Below are positions 13,201 to 19,545 of a stretch of DNA of 64,000 bases, piece by piece. The notes beneath the pieces are model-generated. The model was given only the letters and a program-made list of their open reading frames with translations, searched no databases and had not been told where the DNA came from. The stretch covers positions 956,593 to 1,020,592 of the forward strand of contig DP000238.1 in NCBI GenBank assembly GCA_000200715.1, given 5' to 3'. Each line of letters opens with the position of its first letter. Positions within the stretch are counted from its first letter, which is position 1. The position numbers were made by a program, and so were the translations under genes. This DNA is from Cenarchaeum symbiosum A (GTDB taxonomy: Archaea > Thermoproteota > Nitrososphaeria > Nitrososphaerales > Nitrosopumilaceae).

Positions 13201-16200
13201 TGCACACCGTCGTTTCCGGAGACATACATTACAAGGCCGTCATCCGAGAATGTTACAGCCGTGGCATTCCCCATGTGCTGGGACAGCTCAAGATCCCCCC
13301 GGTATGAGGCCGTCGACACTTCATACGGGATTCTCAGGGAGTACTCGTGCAGCTGGTCCCCATCGGATATGAACATAGAGTCCCCGCCCGGAGACATGTA
13401 AAGTCCCGTCGGGTCTCCTACCTCGGATCCCAGCGCGAACGAGCCCGCGTACCGGTTGCCCTGGCCTATCGCAAACGACTCATCTAGATAGTACTGGTGG
13501 ATGGTGCGAGTCATCCCGTCTGCGACAAAGATTTTTTGGCCGTCGTCCGATACTTCTATGCCCTGCAGATCACCAGCAGTGTCTGCCAATCTTATGGTCG
13601 TGTCGGGCACAAGGTCTACCGGCGGCCCGCTGTTGAGCTGCGCCACCATGCTGCCGTCGAGTGCGGCATATACACGGTGGCCCGACGGGGAGGCCGCCAG
13701 GCCGCGGCCAGCGGAGCCTCCGACGCTCTGCATGTTGCTTTCATTGGGATCGGCCCCCAGTATGTTGTACGGCGGGATCATAAAGTGCCGGTAGAGATCG
13801 GTCGACGAGGTCAGGAACAGGGACTCCCCGCCGGGGCCCGCGGCAATTCCGTCGCCGCCCGGGCTGGCTCCACTGTCGAAGAGGCCGTCGTATGCAGAGA
13901 CCGCAGGATCAAACGGCCGGGGGAGCACATACCGGTATATCGTGCCGGTCTCACTCCCGGCGATGAACATCTGATGGCCGTCGGCAGAGAACGCTACGCC
14001 GCTAGGCGAGGCATCCTGTGCATCCACCTCGAGAAACGGCGTGCTCGACATGCCCGACAAGTCAAACGGCTCATCTAGATCGTACCGGTACACGTGGCCC
14101 GACCCCCCCGTAACTATCATGATCAAGCCGTCGGGCGAGAACCGCAGGCCCCCCGCCGCGGGATCCTCCACAAGGGCAAAGGAGGCATCAGGGGTGGACG
14201 CTGCGGAGTTGATATTAAAGCGCGGGAAGAGTGCATACTGGTGCACCGTGCCGCCATCTACTATGAAGAGCCTGCCACCGTCGGATGATACGACCGCGTC
14301 TGTGAGTTCTACAGACCCGGCGGTAAAGCCCCCCGTGCGGCAGGCCCGGCCCTGCGGTCTGGTCGGGGAGTTGCAGCTGCCGTCGGCAAACGAGTCGCCC
14401 TCGGGCAATCCTGCCTCGAGCACAACAAACGGCACATCCAGGCGGTACTGGAACACCCTGTCGTGCATGGCAACGTACATCCTGCCCCCATCGGGCGAGA
14501 ACGACATACCCTCGGGATCGCCGGGCCGGCTAGAGATGTCAAAGCGGCCATAGTATTCTGCCGCATCAATATCGTATGGAGTGCCCAGAGAATACTGCAA
14601 GATTCCCTTGGGGTCCGCAGATACTGCATACATCACGGAACCGTCCGCCGAGAACTCCACCCCGGAGAGCGCCTCCGTCCTGTCCGATATGTCTGCAGAG
14701 CCGGCCACGGGCGGGCCCGGCACCTCAAAGCCCGGCGGGAAATTGTAAAAGGTGCCGCGCAGGGCGCCGCCGTCAAAGCGCAATGTAGGGTCGTCGTATC
14801 CGAACACCGTCGACGCGTCGGTCCTGTTGAGCTCAAACCTGATCGTATTGGGGTCGCCTTGTACAACCTGGGCGGCGCTGGACAGTTGGACCCCGCCGAC
14901 AAGCCCGACCCCGTCGGTTATAGTTATCCTGTCCGGCCGCACGCTAGCCGCGTCCACCGGGCGGTCGAATGTTATCTCGATCTCCCTGCCGGCCAATCCC
15001 ATTATGGCCGATGCAAAGGCGGGTGGTTCCCCCAGATCCCCACAGGCGCCGCCGGCGAGGGGCTGCCCGGGGTCGCACGGGCGGAGGGGCAGTGCGGCTG
15101 TCGCCAGCCTGCTGATGGTGCCGTCCCCCGACAGCGTGATTATGCCGCTGCCGTTGAGCAAAGGTACGGCCCCGCCGAGTCCCCCGGGCCGGTCTCCCGT
15201 AAACGACCGCCCGTACGAGGCGGTGCCCAGGTCGTACGGCTGCCCAAGCGAGTAAGAGTGCATGATCCCGTCGCTCTCAGTCAGCAGCATGAACAGGCCG
15301 CCCAGGGCAAACTCCACATCAGAGGGGTCCCGCACCCTGTCCGAGACATCAAGGGTCTCCGCATATACAGCCGGGATCGGCCTGTATGGATCCGAGAGAT
15401 CATACCGATGGACCGAGTCGGACTGGTGCCCCGTCACAAAGACGGACGTGCCGTCATCGTTATGGGCAAACCCCCCCGTCATGTTATCCTCATCGCCCAC
15501 GCGGAGTTCCCCACCCGAGAAAGTAGCGCTTGTAAGATTGTACGGGCTGGTTAGAAAGTACTCTAACACCTTGCCGTCTCTCGGGACTCTCTCGTTGCCG
15601 CGGTCCAGCACATACATTACATGATTGCTGGAGTGCAGTATTACATCCACCGGCCGGTTCAGGGAGACGTTAGTAACGTCATCAAACACGGCAGTCGACG
15701 TGTCATACGGGGCCGACAGCCGGAAGCCGCGCACCTGGGATTCTTCTGTATCGGTTACTAGCATGTATAACCCGTCGGCGCTAAACGCAATGCCGCTGGT
15801 CTCGCCGCCAATGCTGCTTGATACGGACGGCGTCACAAGTGCCCCGTCGTACAGGGAGGCAAGCTGTATGCGGTGGATCCCGTCCGTGCCTATGTTCTCT
15901 GCTATTAGGAGATCCGTGCCGCCCGGCATGACGAGCACGTCTGCCGCACGCCCGCCCAGCGCGCTCAGGTCAAGCGGCCTCCCCACCAGTGTTGCTTCCC
16001 TCACATCGTACGGCGCCTGCGCGCGATACACATGCAGCATGTTATTCGCGGCATCGGTCATAAAGATCCGCAGGCCGTCGGGGGAAAATGAGATTCCCGA
16101 TATGGACGGGTTCAGTGCAGAGCCCCCCACCGCCAGGCTTCCGGCAGAATCCACGATCAGTCCCGGGCTGTACGGAACGGTGAGGTCGTACTGGCGTATC

Positions 16201-17132
16201 TGGTCGTTGGCTAGATCCGAGACGAACATCCTCGTGCCGCCGGGATCAAACGCAAGCCCGTCTAGAATCTGTCCGGCGCCGCCCTCGTTTGCCGCATCGT
16301 ACTCCGCAACATAGGATATGGGAGATGAGACTACGTCAAAGGGAGCACCCACAGAATACTGGCCTACGTGGCCGGTGGTTCCGGAGACGAACATGCGGAG
16401 GCCGTCATTTGAAAAGGCAAGCCCGAGCGGATCGCCTGTCCGCGAGTCCAGATCAGCAGAACCCTCTAGCTCGGCAGATTCTATATCGTACGGGCCCGAC
16501 AGTGCATACTGGAACACCCGTCTCGGGGCATCCCCGGTGATCAGCATAGTGAGTCCGTCTGGCGAGAACGCCATGGCCCGCACGACCCTCTCCTGTGCTC
16601 CGACCGACACAAACGCAGTCCGCGAGGGCAGCGTAAATGTAGAGCTCCCGGGATATGATCCCGCGGGCCCCGACAGCGCGTCGGCATCAAAGTGCAGCCA
16701 GGGATCCGCAAACCCGCCCAGTTGGGAATACTGTTGACTAGTAAGCTCAAACACCAGCACGTCAGAGTCACCCGCTGTAACTAGGCTGTCTCCCTCTAGT
16801 GTTATGCCGCCCGACAGGGTGTCGCCGTTCCGCACGTGCATCCTGGTCGGGTCCACCGACGAGATGTTGACTGTAGAATCAAACACAAGGACGATCCTCT
16901 GGTTCTCTACATCCAGTGCCGATGATACCGCATCAAGCTCGGCATATGCGCCCGGAAGAGCCGCAGCGCATGCGGCAAGCAAGACCGCAACGGCCAGCAC
17001 CGGGGCAGACCGTACTGACCCCCGGCGTCGCGGGCCCCGGAGCCCGCTGTTTCCCCCCGTATAGTGCATCATAACAGAGGGGTGCGTACGCTTACCCCCC
17101 ATAGGTAAAAGCCCCCTGGTTTGACGTGCCAT
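1266..17132 (-). CDS. Giant secreted multi-propeller surface protein (about 5,288 aa)
   Basis: One uninterrupted frame of 15.9 kb. An N-terminal signal peptide has a basic n-region (RGPRRRGS), a hydrophobic core APVLAVAVLLAACAAALP and a likely cut after AYA near residue 64. The body alternates about seven Ig-like domains (core VFD...VDxSRIHIRDG; near residues 70, 710, 1350, 1695, 2110, 2750 and 3540) with beta-propeller blocks whose 45-50-residue blades read like FSxDGxxMFVxG...VHRYDLxxPYDI. I estimate 70-80 blades. Low-complexity DxPxVxD repeats lie near residues 3360-3525 and 4455-5010. A poly-Gly run (about 5030), a domain with two cysteines (about 5048-5190), a Pro/Glu linker and the terminal helix DMDILGRLIDFFRSLFG follow. 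It is probably extracellular and structural or adhesive; propellers of this type often bind ligands, but no enzyme motif was seen. Starts at 17102 or 17072 are alternatives. Confidence 0.9.
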   Translation of the reverse strand: MARQTRGLLPMGGKRTHPSVMMHYTGGNSGLRGPRRRGSVRSAPVLAVAVLLAACAAALPGAYAELDAVSSALDVENQRIVLVFDSTVNISSVDPTRMHVRNGDTLSGGITLEGDSLVTAGDSDVLVFELTSQQYSQLGGFADPWLHFDADALSGPAGSYPGSSTFTLPSRTAFVSVGAQERVVRAMAFSPDGLTMLITGDAPRRVFQYALSGPYDIESAELEGSADLDSRTGDPLGLAFSNDGLRMFVSGTTGHVGQYSVGAPFDVVSSPISYVAEYDAANEGGAGQILDGLAFDPGGTRMFVSDLANDQIRQYDLTVPYSPGLIVDSAGSLAVGGSALNPSISGISFSPDGLRIFMTDAANNMLHVYRAQAPYDVREATLVGRPLDLSALGGRAADVLVMPGGTDLLIAENIGTDGIHRIQLASLYDGALVTPSVSSSIGGETSGIAFSADGLYMLVTDTEESQVRGFRLSAPYDTSTAVFDDVTNVSLNRPVDVILHSSNHVMYVLDRGNERVPRDGKVLEYFLTSPYNLTSATFSGGELRVGDEDNMTGGFAHNDDGTSVFVTGHQSDSVHRYDLSDPYRPIPAVYAETLDVSDRVRDPSDVEFALGGLFMLLTESDGIMHSYSLGQPYDLGTASYGRSFTGDRPGGLGGAVPLLNGSGIITLSGDGTISRLATAALPLRPCDPGQPLAGGACGDLGEPPAFASAIMGLAGREIEITFDRPVDAASVRPDRITITDGVGLVGGVQLSSAAQVVQGDPNTIRFELNRTDASTVFGYDDPTLRFDGGALRGTFYNFPPGFEVPGPPVAGSADISDRTEALSGVEFSADGSVMYAVSADPKGILQYSLGTPYDIDAAEYYGRFDISSRPGDPEGMSFSPDGGRMYVAMHDRVFQYRLDVPFVVLEAGLPEGDSFADGSCNSPTRPQGRACRTGGFTAGSVELTDAVVSSDGGRLFIVDGGTVHQYALFPRFNINSAASTPDASFALVEDPAAGGLRFSPDGLIMIVTGGSGHVYRYDLDEPFDLSGMSSTPFLEVDAQDASPSGVAFSADGHQMFIAGSETGTIYRYVLPRPFDPAVSAYDGLFDSGASPGGDGIAAGPGGESLFLTSSTDLYRHFMIPPYNILGADPNESNMQSVGGSAGRGLAASPSGHRVYAALDGSMVAQLNSGPPVDLVPDTTIRLADTAGDLQGIEVSDDGQKIFVADGMTRTIHQYYLDESFAIGQGNRYAGSFALGSEVGDPTGLYMSPGGDSMFISDGDQLHEYSLRIPYEVSTASYRGDLELSQHMGNATAVTFSDDGLVMYVSGNDGVHQYLLGARQLFVCPAQQHIENGACAGEIPSGIELAPPGLDGATGLLQMPFNELINAESIQPGLISVRDGLSATSGVGPLDSVPGDGDSVVRLELGGPELDEAYNYTNPYLHFEAGALANLAGDPFPIPHDSRTAVRQAFFPVDDPPADVAFSADGLGMIVAGGGVAVYTLADPFDVRGAVLFGMSEPEANYTAVEFSADGTVMLLASEAGIDSYSLNAPYFPIGGILGESYSPTEEAAPLGLAASDDGRRIFVTGASGSVHQYDLSAPYALNTALLAGSFDVSGQDRLPSGVSFAGGGSIMHVAGGAGGLVHMYELFRPFDVTSAEYTGPNRAGRVPGGISGVAFSGDGLRMFSADADPAGIIQYALNVRQLAFEPDGPRLLDATLEIRTGTIIVKLDRVINTSSISDESLILADANDPDYSFPFSSSLFRTTEADSDVIRMMAGGGEFDITGIAPESPALAYQEDAFRDRDGRSFPVPLDVESLQRVDRFSSGGDAPEAVTFSSDGTTMLMANGTSFIYQYSLDPPYRLAGATYEGMYNTGSDTPPTGLFLSPDDRQLFVAFFFDDVYRYSLSRPAEITSGVQRTQTLAGGPSGLPAYRDVIFSPDGLRMFLATLDGNAHQYDLAVPYSLSLAELQHSAFVSRGGSVGGMWFSPGGTELLVSQSNANGVYRFDLSLPYDLGNVSGSTFDSVGVGGVPNDLAFSHDGRTMFIAGAGSLNSYDLFSRDLALCPGDPVCGTITAQYPLFALDAPEQSDAADARRVLDITDAPTISEDLVEQLRPTRAGDLPLFSDSATVIGKSFALVSAVADSGGILSIVFDAPVDHSSVDASRIHIRDGNDAEGLTLLPVELSSTGTGNTVSFGLNETRIGEVLAQSSPRLHFDEGALNGAGGERFPEPFALPLPAQKGSLNVAAQDGTPQGAAFSPDGMIMLMAGTGSDAVHQYDLPAAYDVEAAEYSGASLATPGMEPVALVFADGGRLLIILDGAGFAVRSYEMTDPYNISTAAPSGGVLSTSGREVEPRGIAISPDGLSIFVTGQGSNSVHQYSLGTAFDLSTGSYSGKSVSVAEQETNIQGVAFSARGDLMFIVGTESDLLHRYELSGAFDLSGRTHTGSLYIAGTGGDAMDLALSTDGRLAFIPDSSSDSIHRYELDGPYGIDGTPTGEYGLPDSAPTGVAFSADGTLMLISGNGGDAVYGFALDPPFDLSAPRSSGSFSTAAEDTVPRDVDITADGGSVFVMGRQTDSVHRYDLASPFEITAPTHNGSFFVGETETTPNGLAFTQDGDGLFIVGFAEDAVYEYNLEGPYDLNGSMPNSSLAGSLNLGDRGENPTDVYFLPGGDVMLAASVGAASVLRYDLESAYNISTAEYAGSFSVRNEGTSPTGLAYSADGMRLFVTDAVTDAIHWYELGTYPVGITQSSAASDVPLFSDDASASIPPPGLVSVTAHAGDILRIVFDQPIDHSTVNASRIHARDGNETTGVTLVQADLVGPGTGNTVSFNMSGNLGEILDYSSPRLHFDADALRSIHGDSFPRQFELPLPSYRGSFGVAVQETRIEGVAFSPDGRRMIITGTDSGAVHQYDLPRPYDMQAARYSGISIPTMIEPVDLAFADGGSLLVILGIANDAVHAYRLAEPYDIVNAIPTEGVLSVRSQAPAPRGIAISSDGLQVFVTGQESDSVHEYSLGTAFDLSTGVYNASIEVMDQAMSPQGVTFSADGTLMFITGANSKSLHRYELDGAFNIAGSTHTGTFYLADNAGSPSGLDFSADGRLVFVSDFVFDAVHVYELDGPYGIDGPPTGMFGLPDADPTGVAFSADGTLMIVSGNDRDGVFGFELGLPFDLSAPGTNRSFSTSGEDAEPHDVDISADGGSVFVIGREGGRVHRYDLASPYNITAPTPNGSFFVGGSEPFPSGLEFTPDGEGLFIVGADEHTVYEYSLAGPYDLRGSMPADSLVGSFSVKGQDDSPVAVSFSTDGHVMFAASSARDRVLRYELGSPYGLGSVEYTGSFNLRDQGTSPTGLAFSADGLRMFFTDSDTAAVYWYQMGTHPIGISQTAFARNITVAEGDAPGIVDGGVPDVMRKLAAKGNSTPGVGDAATADRTVRISEVDMPVIIGDGVHDITGDGVAKGNSTPGVGDAATADRTAKISEVDMPGIVDGGVPNATRNEVAEGSSTPGVVDGAATARMGKLSADDTPDVADGGVHDAMRKLVANGTSAPGVSDRAERIINGVMMPPDLQVVSIVLDSRGVLEITFDGMVNKNVIKHGLISIADGYAPAGRIPLTAGEITTAGPDSLRYALDANKWNLVRDYADPRLRFDIGALGPGLPDVGYRLPDTLYPYELDTASVDLNNTEESPQALAFSVDGTVMFTVGLDLDTVFRYVLEQPYDISSARIDGSHNVGDQEEDPRGLAFSADGLKMFVAGNDTVHQYSLGSQFGFNPAPSFNASFSTVEDGLVTGIDFGRNGTIMYLSGANNSAIQQYDLSSPYDITVQPVHAGNFSTVSQDDSPRGVIVSEDGRNMLVLGGEDDRVYMYGIDEPHNITTAGYVGSLQVRNQENNPEGMAASADGRLLFVTGTQNNEVHRYDLGAPYDAAQVRADGGPTFNVYNNVDNRDGPGRVPTGIVFSPDGLQMFVSSHALGTVQAYNLTVPYSVTTATAADSYATATSGLARDRPFDVEFSADGLWMFNTGREGQNLYSYTLDTPYNITSAVQNGTYDIETSAQAAVVFNPEGTIMLLAVETPGSIQEYNLPNPFNISGAVAAPFSIGDGLSPVGLEYSSDGHRLFIMDNTEVVHRYDLLTPYSLNVSLFIDSEVFNSDAQTNDITFSGDGRKLFIAGGQGHNIVTYNLTSPYDITSSARSTALLVETSSNPTPSDVSVSNDGRSVLVFNNLRDRVSDYTLLQPYDLSTRGQQAESPAAANSNVNAMEFSSNGTLMFLMGWTAPAAGDNPDNIAGREIHTYNLSTAFDTTTAQLIGSFITGSVTNPLPSEPRNEPPDKSISSPSAMRFSPDGIDLFIIDEIERAIHHFNLSSPYLVDNTTAYVESLDVENRDSNPSGLAFSADGKRMFITGANRDAIQRYDLDIAHNLSTAVYSGLISVGRLENQPRGIAFSEDGSRLFFTGEQRDLVYLFDLAGPETIRVLPGVLDDVDTMTHNVPAVDKPSVFDGPPASTVVRTLIISENDILSFEETDGIADMASPNATDKPGISDPVRLAVSFNLAGDDAPTVLDVPGVGEIPDRPTLVSVADSLMFEDPVAVDVMISSRNASDTPAISDPVRLAVQFFLTEDDAPTVLDVPGVGEIPDRPTLVSVADSLMFEDPVAVDVMMSSESVVRNGTDKPAVSDEPRLVWTIHISENDTLSFEEIDDVGGMTSRSASDTPAISDPVRLAVSFNLAGDDAPTVADVPDVGEIPDRPTLVSVGDSLMFVDLPGVDVMMGRNVVERNGTDRPAVSDEPRLVRTISLSGNDTLSVEERDDVGGTTRRNGTDTPIISDPVRLSVLFHLTGDDAPTVLDVPGVDEMANRPIPLPGGDSPSFTELPGANVMMGRDAVIRSVTDAPTVSEDQHVARITSISEDDSPSFEEIPGVDDMTSRDAADMPAVSDSARLSVQFFLSGDDAPTVVDVPDVDSGRNEDAPTVAERISLGFSRMASDEPTVADSAQPGPIMIRDIPDVDDSVAFGLSITVSDEPTVADRTPGLEPTDAPAVSDLAEADRIRPAPPPEPRPVPRSSGGGGGGGGGGGLAPTGSSLGYSASFDFTSGGINTLTAPVSIRLASGLPLVITPVLNPGTLTVYDMEIRLNDIEGAAAEVYYNRLGAFYGKECGGETAESASLYTCDVSSAISGAASHSEKGGALESISIPLQDGFSGTMTLMLRDNQGLKLADHERLYRVSTILADTPIPSGPPAAEPQPSAEPQPPRQVEPPGPAAQPPRDEPAAPSPVEPEPQAPRPGTPRMDPEPSGLEQDSARDSAPEDMDILGRLIDFFRSLFG
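1269..2050 (-). other. C-terminal module of giant protein 1 (Gly hinge, two-Cys domain, Pro-rich linker, amphipathic helix)
   Basis: This subregion encodes, in order, an uninterrupted run of glycines, the start motif SLGYSASFDF, a beta-rich domain with LTVYDMEIRLND and VYYNRLGAFYGKECGGE, a second Cys in LYTCDV, the strand SISIPLQDGFSG, a Pro/Glu/Gln-rich linker and the last 15 residues, which form an amphipathic helix. The second giant protein (53980-54725) has the same order and recognisably homologous sequence, although its repeat region differs. Confidence 0.85.
2110..3770 (-). repeat. DxPxVxD repeat region of giant protein 1
   Basis: About 550 residues in which motifs such as DAPTVLD, DTPAISD, DKPAVSD and DRPTLVS recur every 20-26 residues, arranged in longer units of about 70-80 residues. 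Some longer units are nearly identical at DNA level, for example around 3290-3360 and 3480-3550. The region is acidic, lacks Cys and aromatic residues, and probably forms an extended stalk. Confidence 0.8.
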
Positions 17133-17229
17133 GCTTTTTCCATATCGGAGAAACAGACCCGGTCTTTATATGATGATCACCGGCCGTCGGGGCCGGAGTT
17201 TGGATTTGGGCATGGGGAAAAATCTCCAA

Positions 17230-17256
17230 GGCGGGATCCGTGCCTGAAATCTGGTT
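17230..17256 (+). repeat. Copy A of a partly palindromic intergenic element
   Basis: The core GGCGGGATCCGTGCCTGAAA is about 100 bp upstream of giant gene 1. Similar cores occur at 17709, 20531, 42948 (opposite strand) and 44087. Similarity to the 42948 copy extends over about 45 bp, including a GGAAAAAT..CCAAGG left part and a GGTTTTG right part. Confidence 0.6.
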
Positions 17257-17547
17257 TTGAGGGGCCAGGGGGCAAACTCACGCCGGCACGCCACATGTGC
17301 GGGCCCCGCGTACAGGCGGCCGCCGGGCCTTTCTGTACCATGTTATACACGGCGGGATGCCCCTGCGGGGCGTCTGCAGAGGCCCATGCCGGGTACATGC
17401 GGCGGCCGCCCATGCAAGCCAGCGCGGCACCCCAGCCCATACAGGCCGCCGCAGCCGGCACGGCCCTGTTCTGTGCGGCTGCCCGCGGCATCCCGGGGGG
17501 ATCCACATCTCTGGAACAGGATCCGCCGGGCGCAGGCGGCCGCGGGT

Positions 17548-17555
17548 TTTTTTTC
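17548..17555 (+). terminator. Possible T-run terminator
   Basis: Eight consecutive T on the + strand follow a G/C-rich sequence. Archaeal RNA polymerase often stops at T-runs. No + strand gene is called just upstream, so this would end an unannotated transcript, or it may have no function. Confidence 0.3.
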
Positions 17556-17708
17556 AGAGCCGCCCCCGCATCCTTGCATCCGGAATCAGAGCAGGTTGGA
17601 GGGCTCTAGATAGGAGATCCGCGGATGCCGCCGTGCCGCGGCAGATCCCCTTCAAATCCGCATAAAATACACTCGAGTCCGGGATCACACACAGGAATAG
17701 ACTCCCCG

Positions 17709-17735
17709 GGCAATCCGTGCCTAAGGCCGGATCCC
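17709..17735 (+). repeat. Copy E of the intergenic element
   Basis: The core GGCAATCCGTGCCTAAGGCC matches the other copies at ATCCGTGCCT. It lies about 70-90 bp upstream of the mqnD-like start. It is the least complete copy. Confidence 0.4.
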
Positions 17736-17801
17736 GCAAGGTATAGGACTTGCCGCTCCATATCGCCTGCATTTTTATAGCGAGGTACTAGAGGCCGCCG
17801 C

Positions 17802-18629
17802 GTGGAGATCACGGTGGGGCACACGCCGGATGCCGACGACGCATTCATGTTCTACGGCATGCTGACGGGCAGGGTGCCGTCGCCGGGATTCAGCATAAAG
17901 CACGTGGTAGAGGACATAGAGAGGCTAAACCGGAGGGCGCTAGACCCGGCGCTAGATGTTACGGCCGTCTCAGTCCACGCATGTGCCCACATAAGCGGGT
18001 ACACAATATTGAGGAGCGGCAGCAGCTTCGGCCTCGGGTACGGCCCGATAGTGACTGCCGCAAAGGAGATGACCATCGAGGATGTAAAAAAATCAAGGAT
18101 AGCCGTGCCGGGCAAGATGACCTCTGCGTTTCTGCTGCTGCAGCTCATGATAGGAAAGTTCGAGTATGTAGAGATGAACTTTGACGAGATACCCCGGGCC
18201 GTCAGGGAGGGCAGCGCGGACGCGGGCCTTGTAATACACGAGGCGCAGCTCTCGTACGGCCAGGAGGGCAACGTAAAAGTGGCCGACGTGGGCGAATGGT
18301 GGAGCAGCACAACGGGGGGCCTTCCGGTCCCGCTGGGGATCAACGTGATGAGGACATCCCTTGGAACTGACGTCATAGGCAGGTTCGACCGATACATGCG
18401 GGCATCAATCGAATACGGCATGGAGCACCGTGACGACGCAGTCGACTATGCCATGCAGTATTCAAGGGGCAAGCCCCGCGGGCTGATAGACAAGTTTGTC
18501 GGCATGTACGTGAACGCGGCCACCGTCGACATGGGCAAGTCCGGCGAGCAGGCCATCCGGAAGATGTTCGAGATGGGCGCCGAGAAGGGCCTCGTGGGCA
18601 GGACGGACGTTACAATCAACGGGGCATAG
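17802..18629 (+). CDS. mqnD: MqnA/MqnD-family protein, probable 1,4-dihydroxy-6-naphthoate synthase
   Basis: 275 residues in the MqnA/MqnD family, which has a periplasmic-binding-protein-like fold and acts in the futalosine route to menaquinone. The N-terminus VGHTPDADDAFMFYGML matches the family's SPCPNDTF-like start, and LDVTAVSVHACAHI plus GLVIHEAQLSYG match conserved inner regions. The length suits MqnD (about 270-280). Thaumarchaeota are known to make menaquinones, which fits. No other mqn genes are nearby. The GTG start has a TATA box (17772-17780) centred 27 bp upstream. MqnA cannot be fully excluded without an alignment. Confidence 0.8.
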   Translation: MEITVGHTPDADDAFMFYGMLTGRVPSPGFSIKHVVEDIERLNRRALDPALDVTAVSVHACAHISGYTILRSGSSFGLGYGPIVTAAKEMTIEDVKKSRIAVPGKMTSAFLLLQLMIGKFEYVEMNFDEIPRAVREGSADAGLVIHEAQLSYGQEGNVKVADVGEWWSSTTGGLPVPLGINVMRTSLGTDVIGRFDRYMRASIEYGMEHRDDAVDYAMQYSRGKPRGLIDKFVGMYVNAATVDMGKSGEQAIRKMFEMGAEKGLVGRTDVTINGA

Positions 18630-18691
18630 GGCTTGTTATCAACATTGAAAATCAGCGGGCATTTAATAGGGGCCGCCGGTATACCATAACC

Positions 18692-19111
18692 ATGGCAAAG
18701 ACGTTCAAAAAGATACTAGTGCCCCTGGACGGATCGGCAAACTCGATGAGGGGCCTGGACTGCGCGATAAAGATGGCAGGCGAGGCCGAGATAACCGGCT
18801 TTTACGTATTTCACCTGCCTGCGGCAGCCGGCATAAAGTATACGGCAAAGATGAAGGAGGAGGCCCAGAAAAAGGCCGCCAAGGCAATCGGGCCCGCCAT
18901 GCGCAAGGCAGAAAAAGCGGGCGCCGCCTTCAAGTACAAGACCGGCGGCGGGCATACCGGCGACGAGATAATCAAGGCGGCAGAAAAGGGCAAGTACGAC
19001 CTCATCATAATAGGCGCGAGGGGCCTCTCTGGCGCAAAGTCCGCGTTTTTGGGCAGCGTGTCCAACCACGTAATGCACCGCTCGAAGGTGCCCGTCATGG
19101 TCGTAAAATAG
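18692..19111 (+). CDS. Universal stress protein, UspA family
   Basis: 139 residues with one Usp domain, a small cytoplasmic alpha/beta nucleotide-binding fold. The N-terminus FKKILVPLDGSANSMRGLDC matches the family's first strand and helix. The C-terminus IIIGARGLSGAKSAFLGSVS keeps the G-x2-G-x9-G-S ATP-binding motif, so this belongs to the ATP-binding class. The TATA box TTTAATAG at 18662-18669 sits 27 bp before the ATG, so it has its own leaderless promoter. A T7 run at 19157-19163 may be its terminator. Confidence 0.92.
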   Translation: MAKTFKKILVPLDGSANSMRGLDCAIKMAGEAEITGFYVFHLPAAAGIKYTAKMKEEAQKKAAKAIGPAMRKAEKAGAAFKYKTGGGHTGDEIIKAAEKGKYDLIIIGARGLSGAKSAFLGSVSNHVMHRSKVPVMVVK

Positions 19112-19156
19112 GCCCGTACAGGGAGCCGTGCCCCTAGAGGCGCGCAGGGCTCTGGC

Positions 19157-19163
19157 TTTTTTT
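19157..19163 (+). terminator. Possible terminator after uspA
   Basis: Seven T about 46 bp after the uspA stop, a common archaeal termination signal. No hairpin is needed in archaea. Confidence 0.4.
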
Positions 19164-19380
19164 CTCCACTACATGCGTTTGGGGCGGGCATCATCGGAAT
19201 CCAAGATGGTGCGGGCAGCCTTCCTGTCTTGGAATCCAACCCATCACGGACCTGCATTGTACGCGCTATGCGGCCGCACCTGTTGCACATCTGAGTCTTG
19301 CGCCACTAGGTCGGACTCTCTGGTTCCGCTGTCTCGATCTTATCCTGTATGTCCAGAAATACCTTGTTCATGCCGACCGG

Positions 19381-19545
19381 CTATAGCACCTTGGCGATCT
19401 CGCCATCGACCAGCCGCGTATATTCAACCCATTCGGCCTCTTTGGGATCTGCCGTGAGACTCAGATCCTCTGTACGCATGACCGCGTCTGGCGGATAATC
19501 CTTGAGGTCTGGGAATGTAATATCAGCCAACTCTACCCATTGCAT
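19381..19545 (-). CDS. Small hypothetical protein (54 aa)
   Basis: A short frame starting MQWVELADITFPDLKDYP and ending LVDGEIAKVL. It is acidic, has no membrane segment and matches no family I know. Its amino-acid make-up looks like a real soluble protein. A longer start at 19572 is possible. The A/T-rich box at 19555-19564 is only about 15 bp before 19545, so the start is uncertain. A second tiny frame, beginning MNKVFLDIQDKIET, starts about 10 bp after its stop. Confidence 0.35.
   Translation of the reverse strand: MQWVELADITFPDLKDYPPDAVMRTEDLSLTADPKEAEWVEYTRLVDGEIAKVL

Larger units (their letters stand above)
17133..17801. other. Intergenic region between giant gene 1 and mqnD-like gene
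   Basis: About 670 bp of GC-rich DNA. It holds the upstream region of giant gene 1 (TATA-like box 17164-17171, which reads as a TATA box on both strands), two copies of a short repeated element (17230-17256 and 17709-17735), a run of eight T after a GC-rich stretch (17548-17555) and the TATA box of the mqnD-like gene (17772-17780). Several overlapping open frames exist, but none has a start with a promoter or protein-like composition, so I call no gene here. Confidence 0.6.

Noticed and set aside
17194-17555. A non-coding RNA from the + strand TATA-like box to the T8 run
   Set aside because: The TATA-like box is better explained as the giant gene 1 promoter read in reverse, and I see no conserved RNA structure. 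RNA-seq could revive it.
17177-17613. Overlapping open frames on both strands between giant gene 1 and the mqnD-like gene
   Set aside because: Several frames are open at once because of high GC. Their products are Ala/Pro/Gly-rich with no domain, and none has a TATA box at 27 bp.
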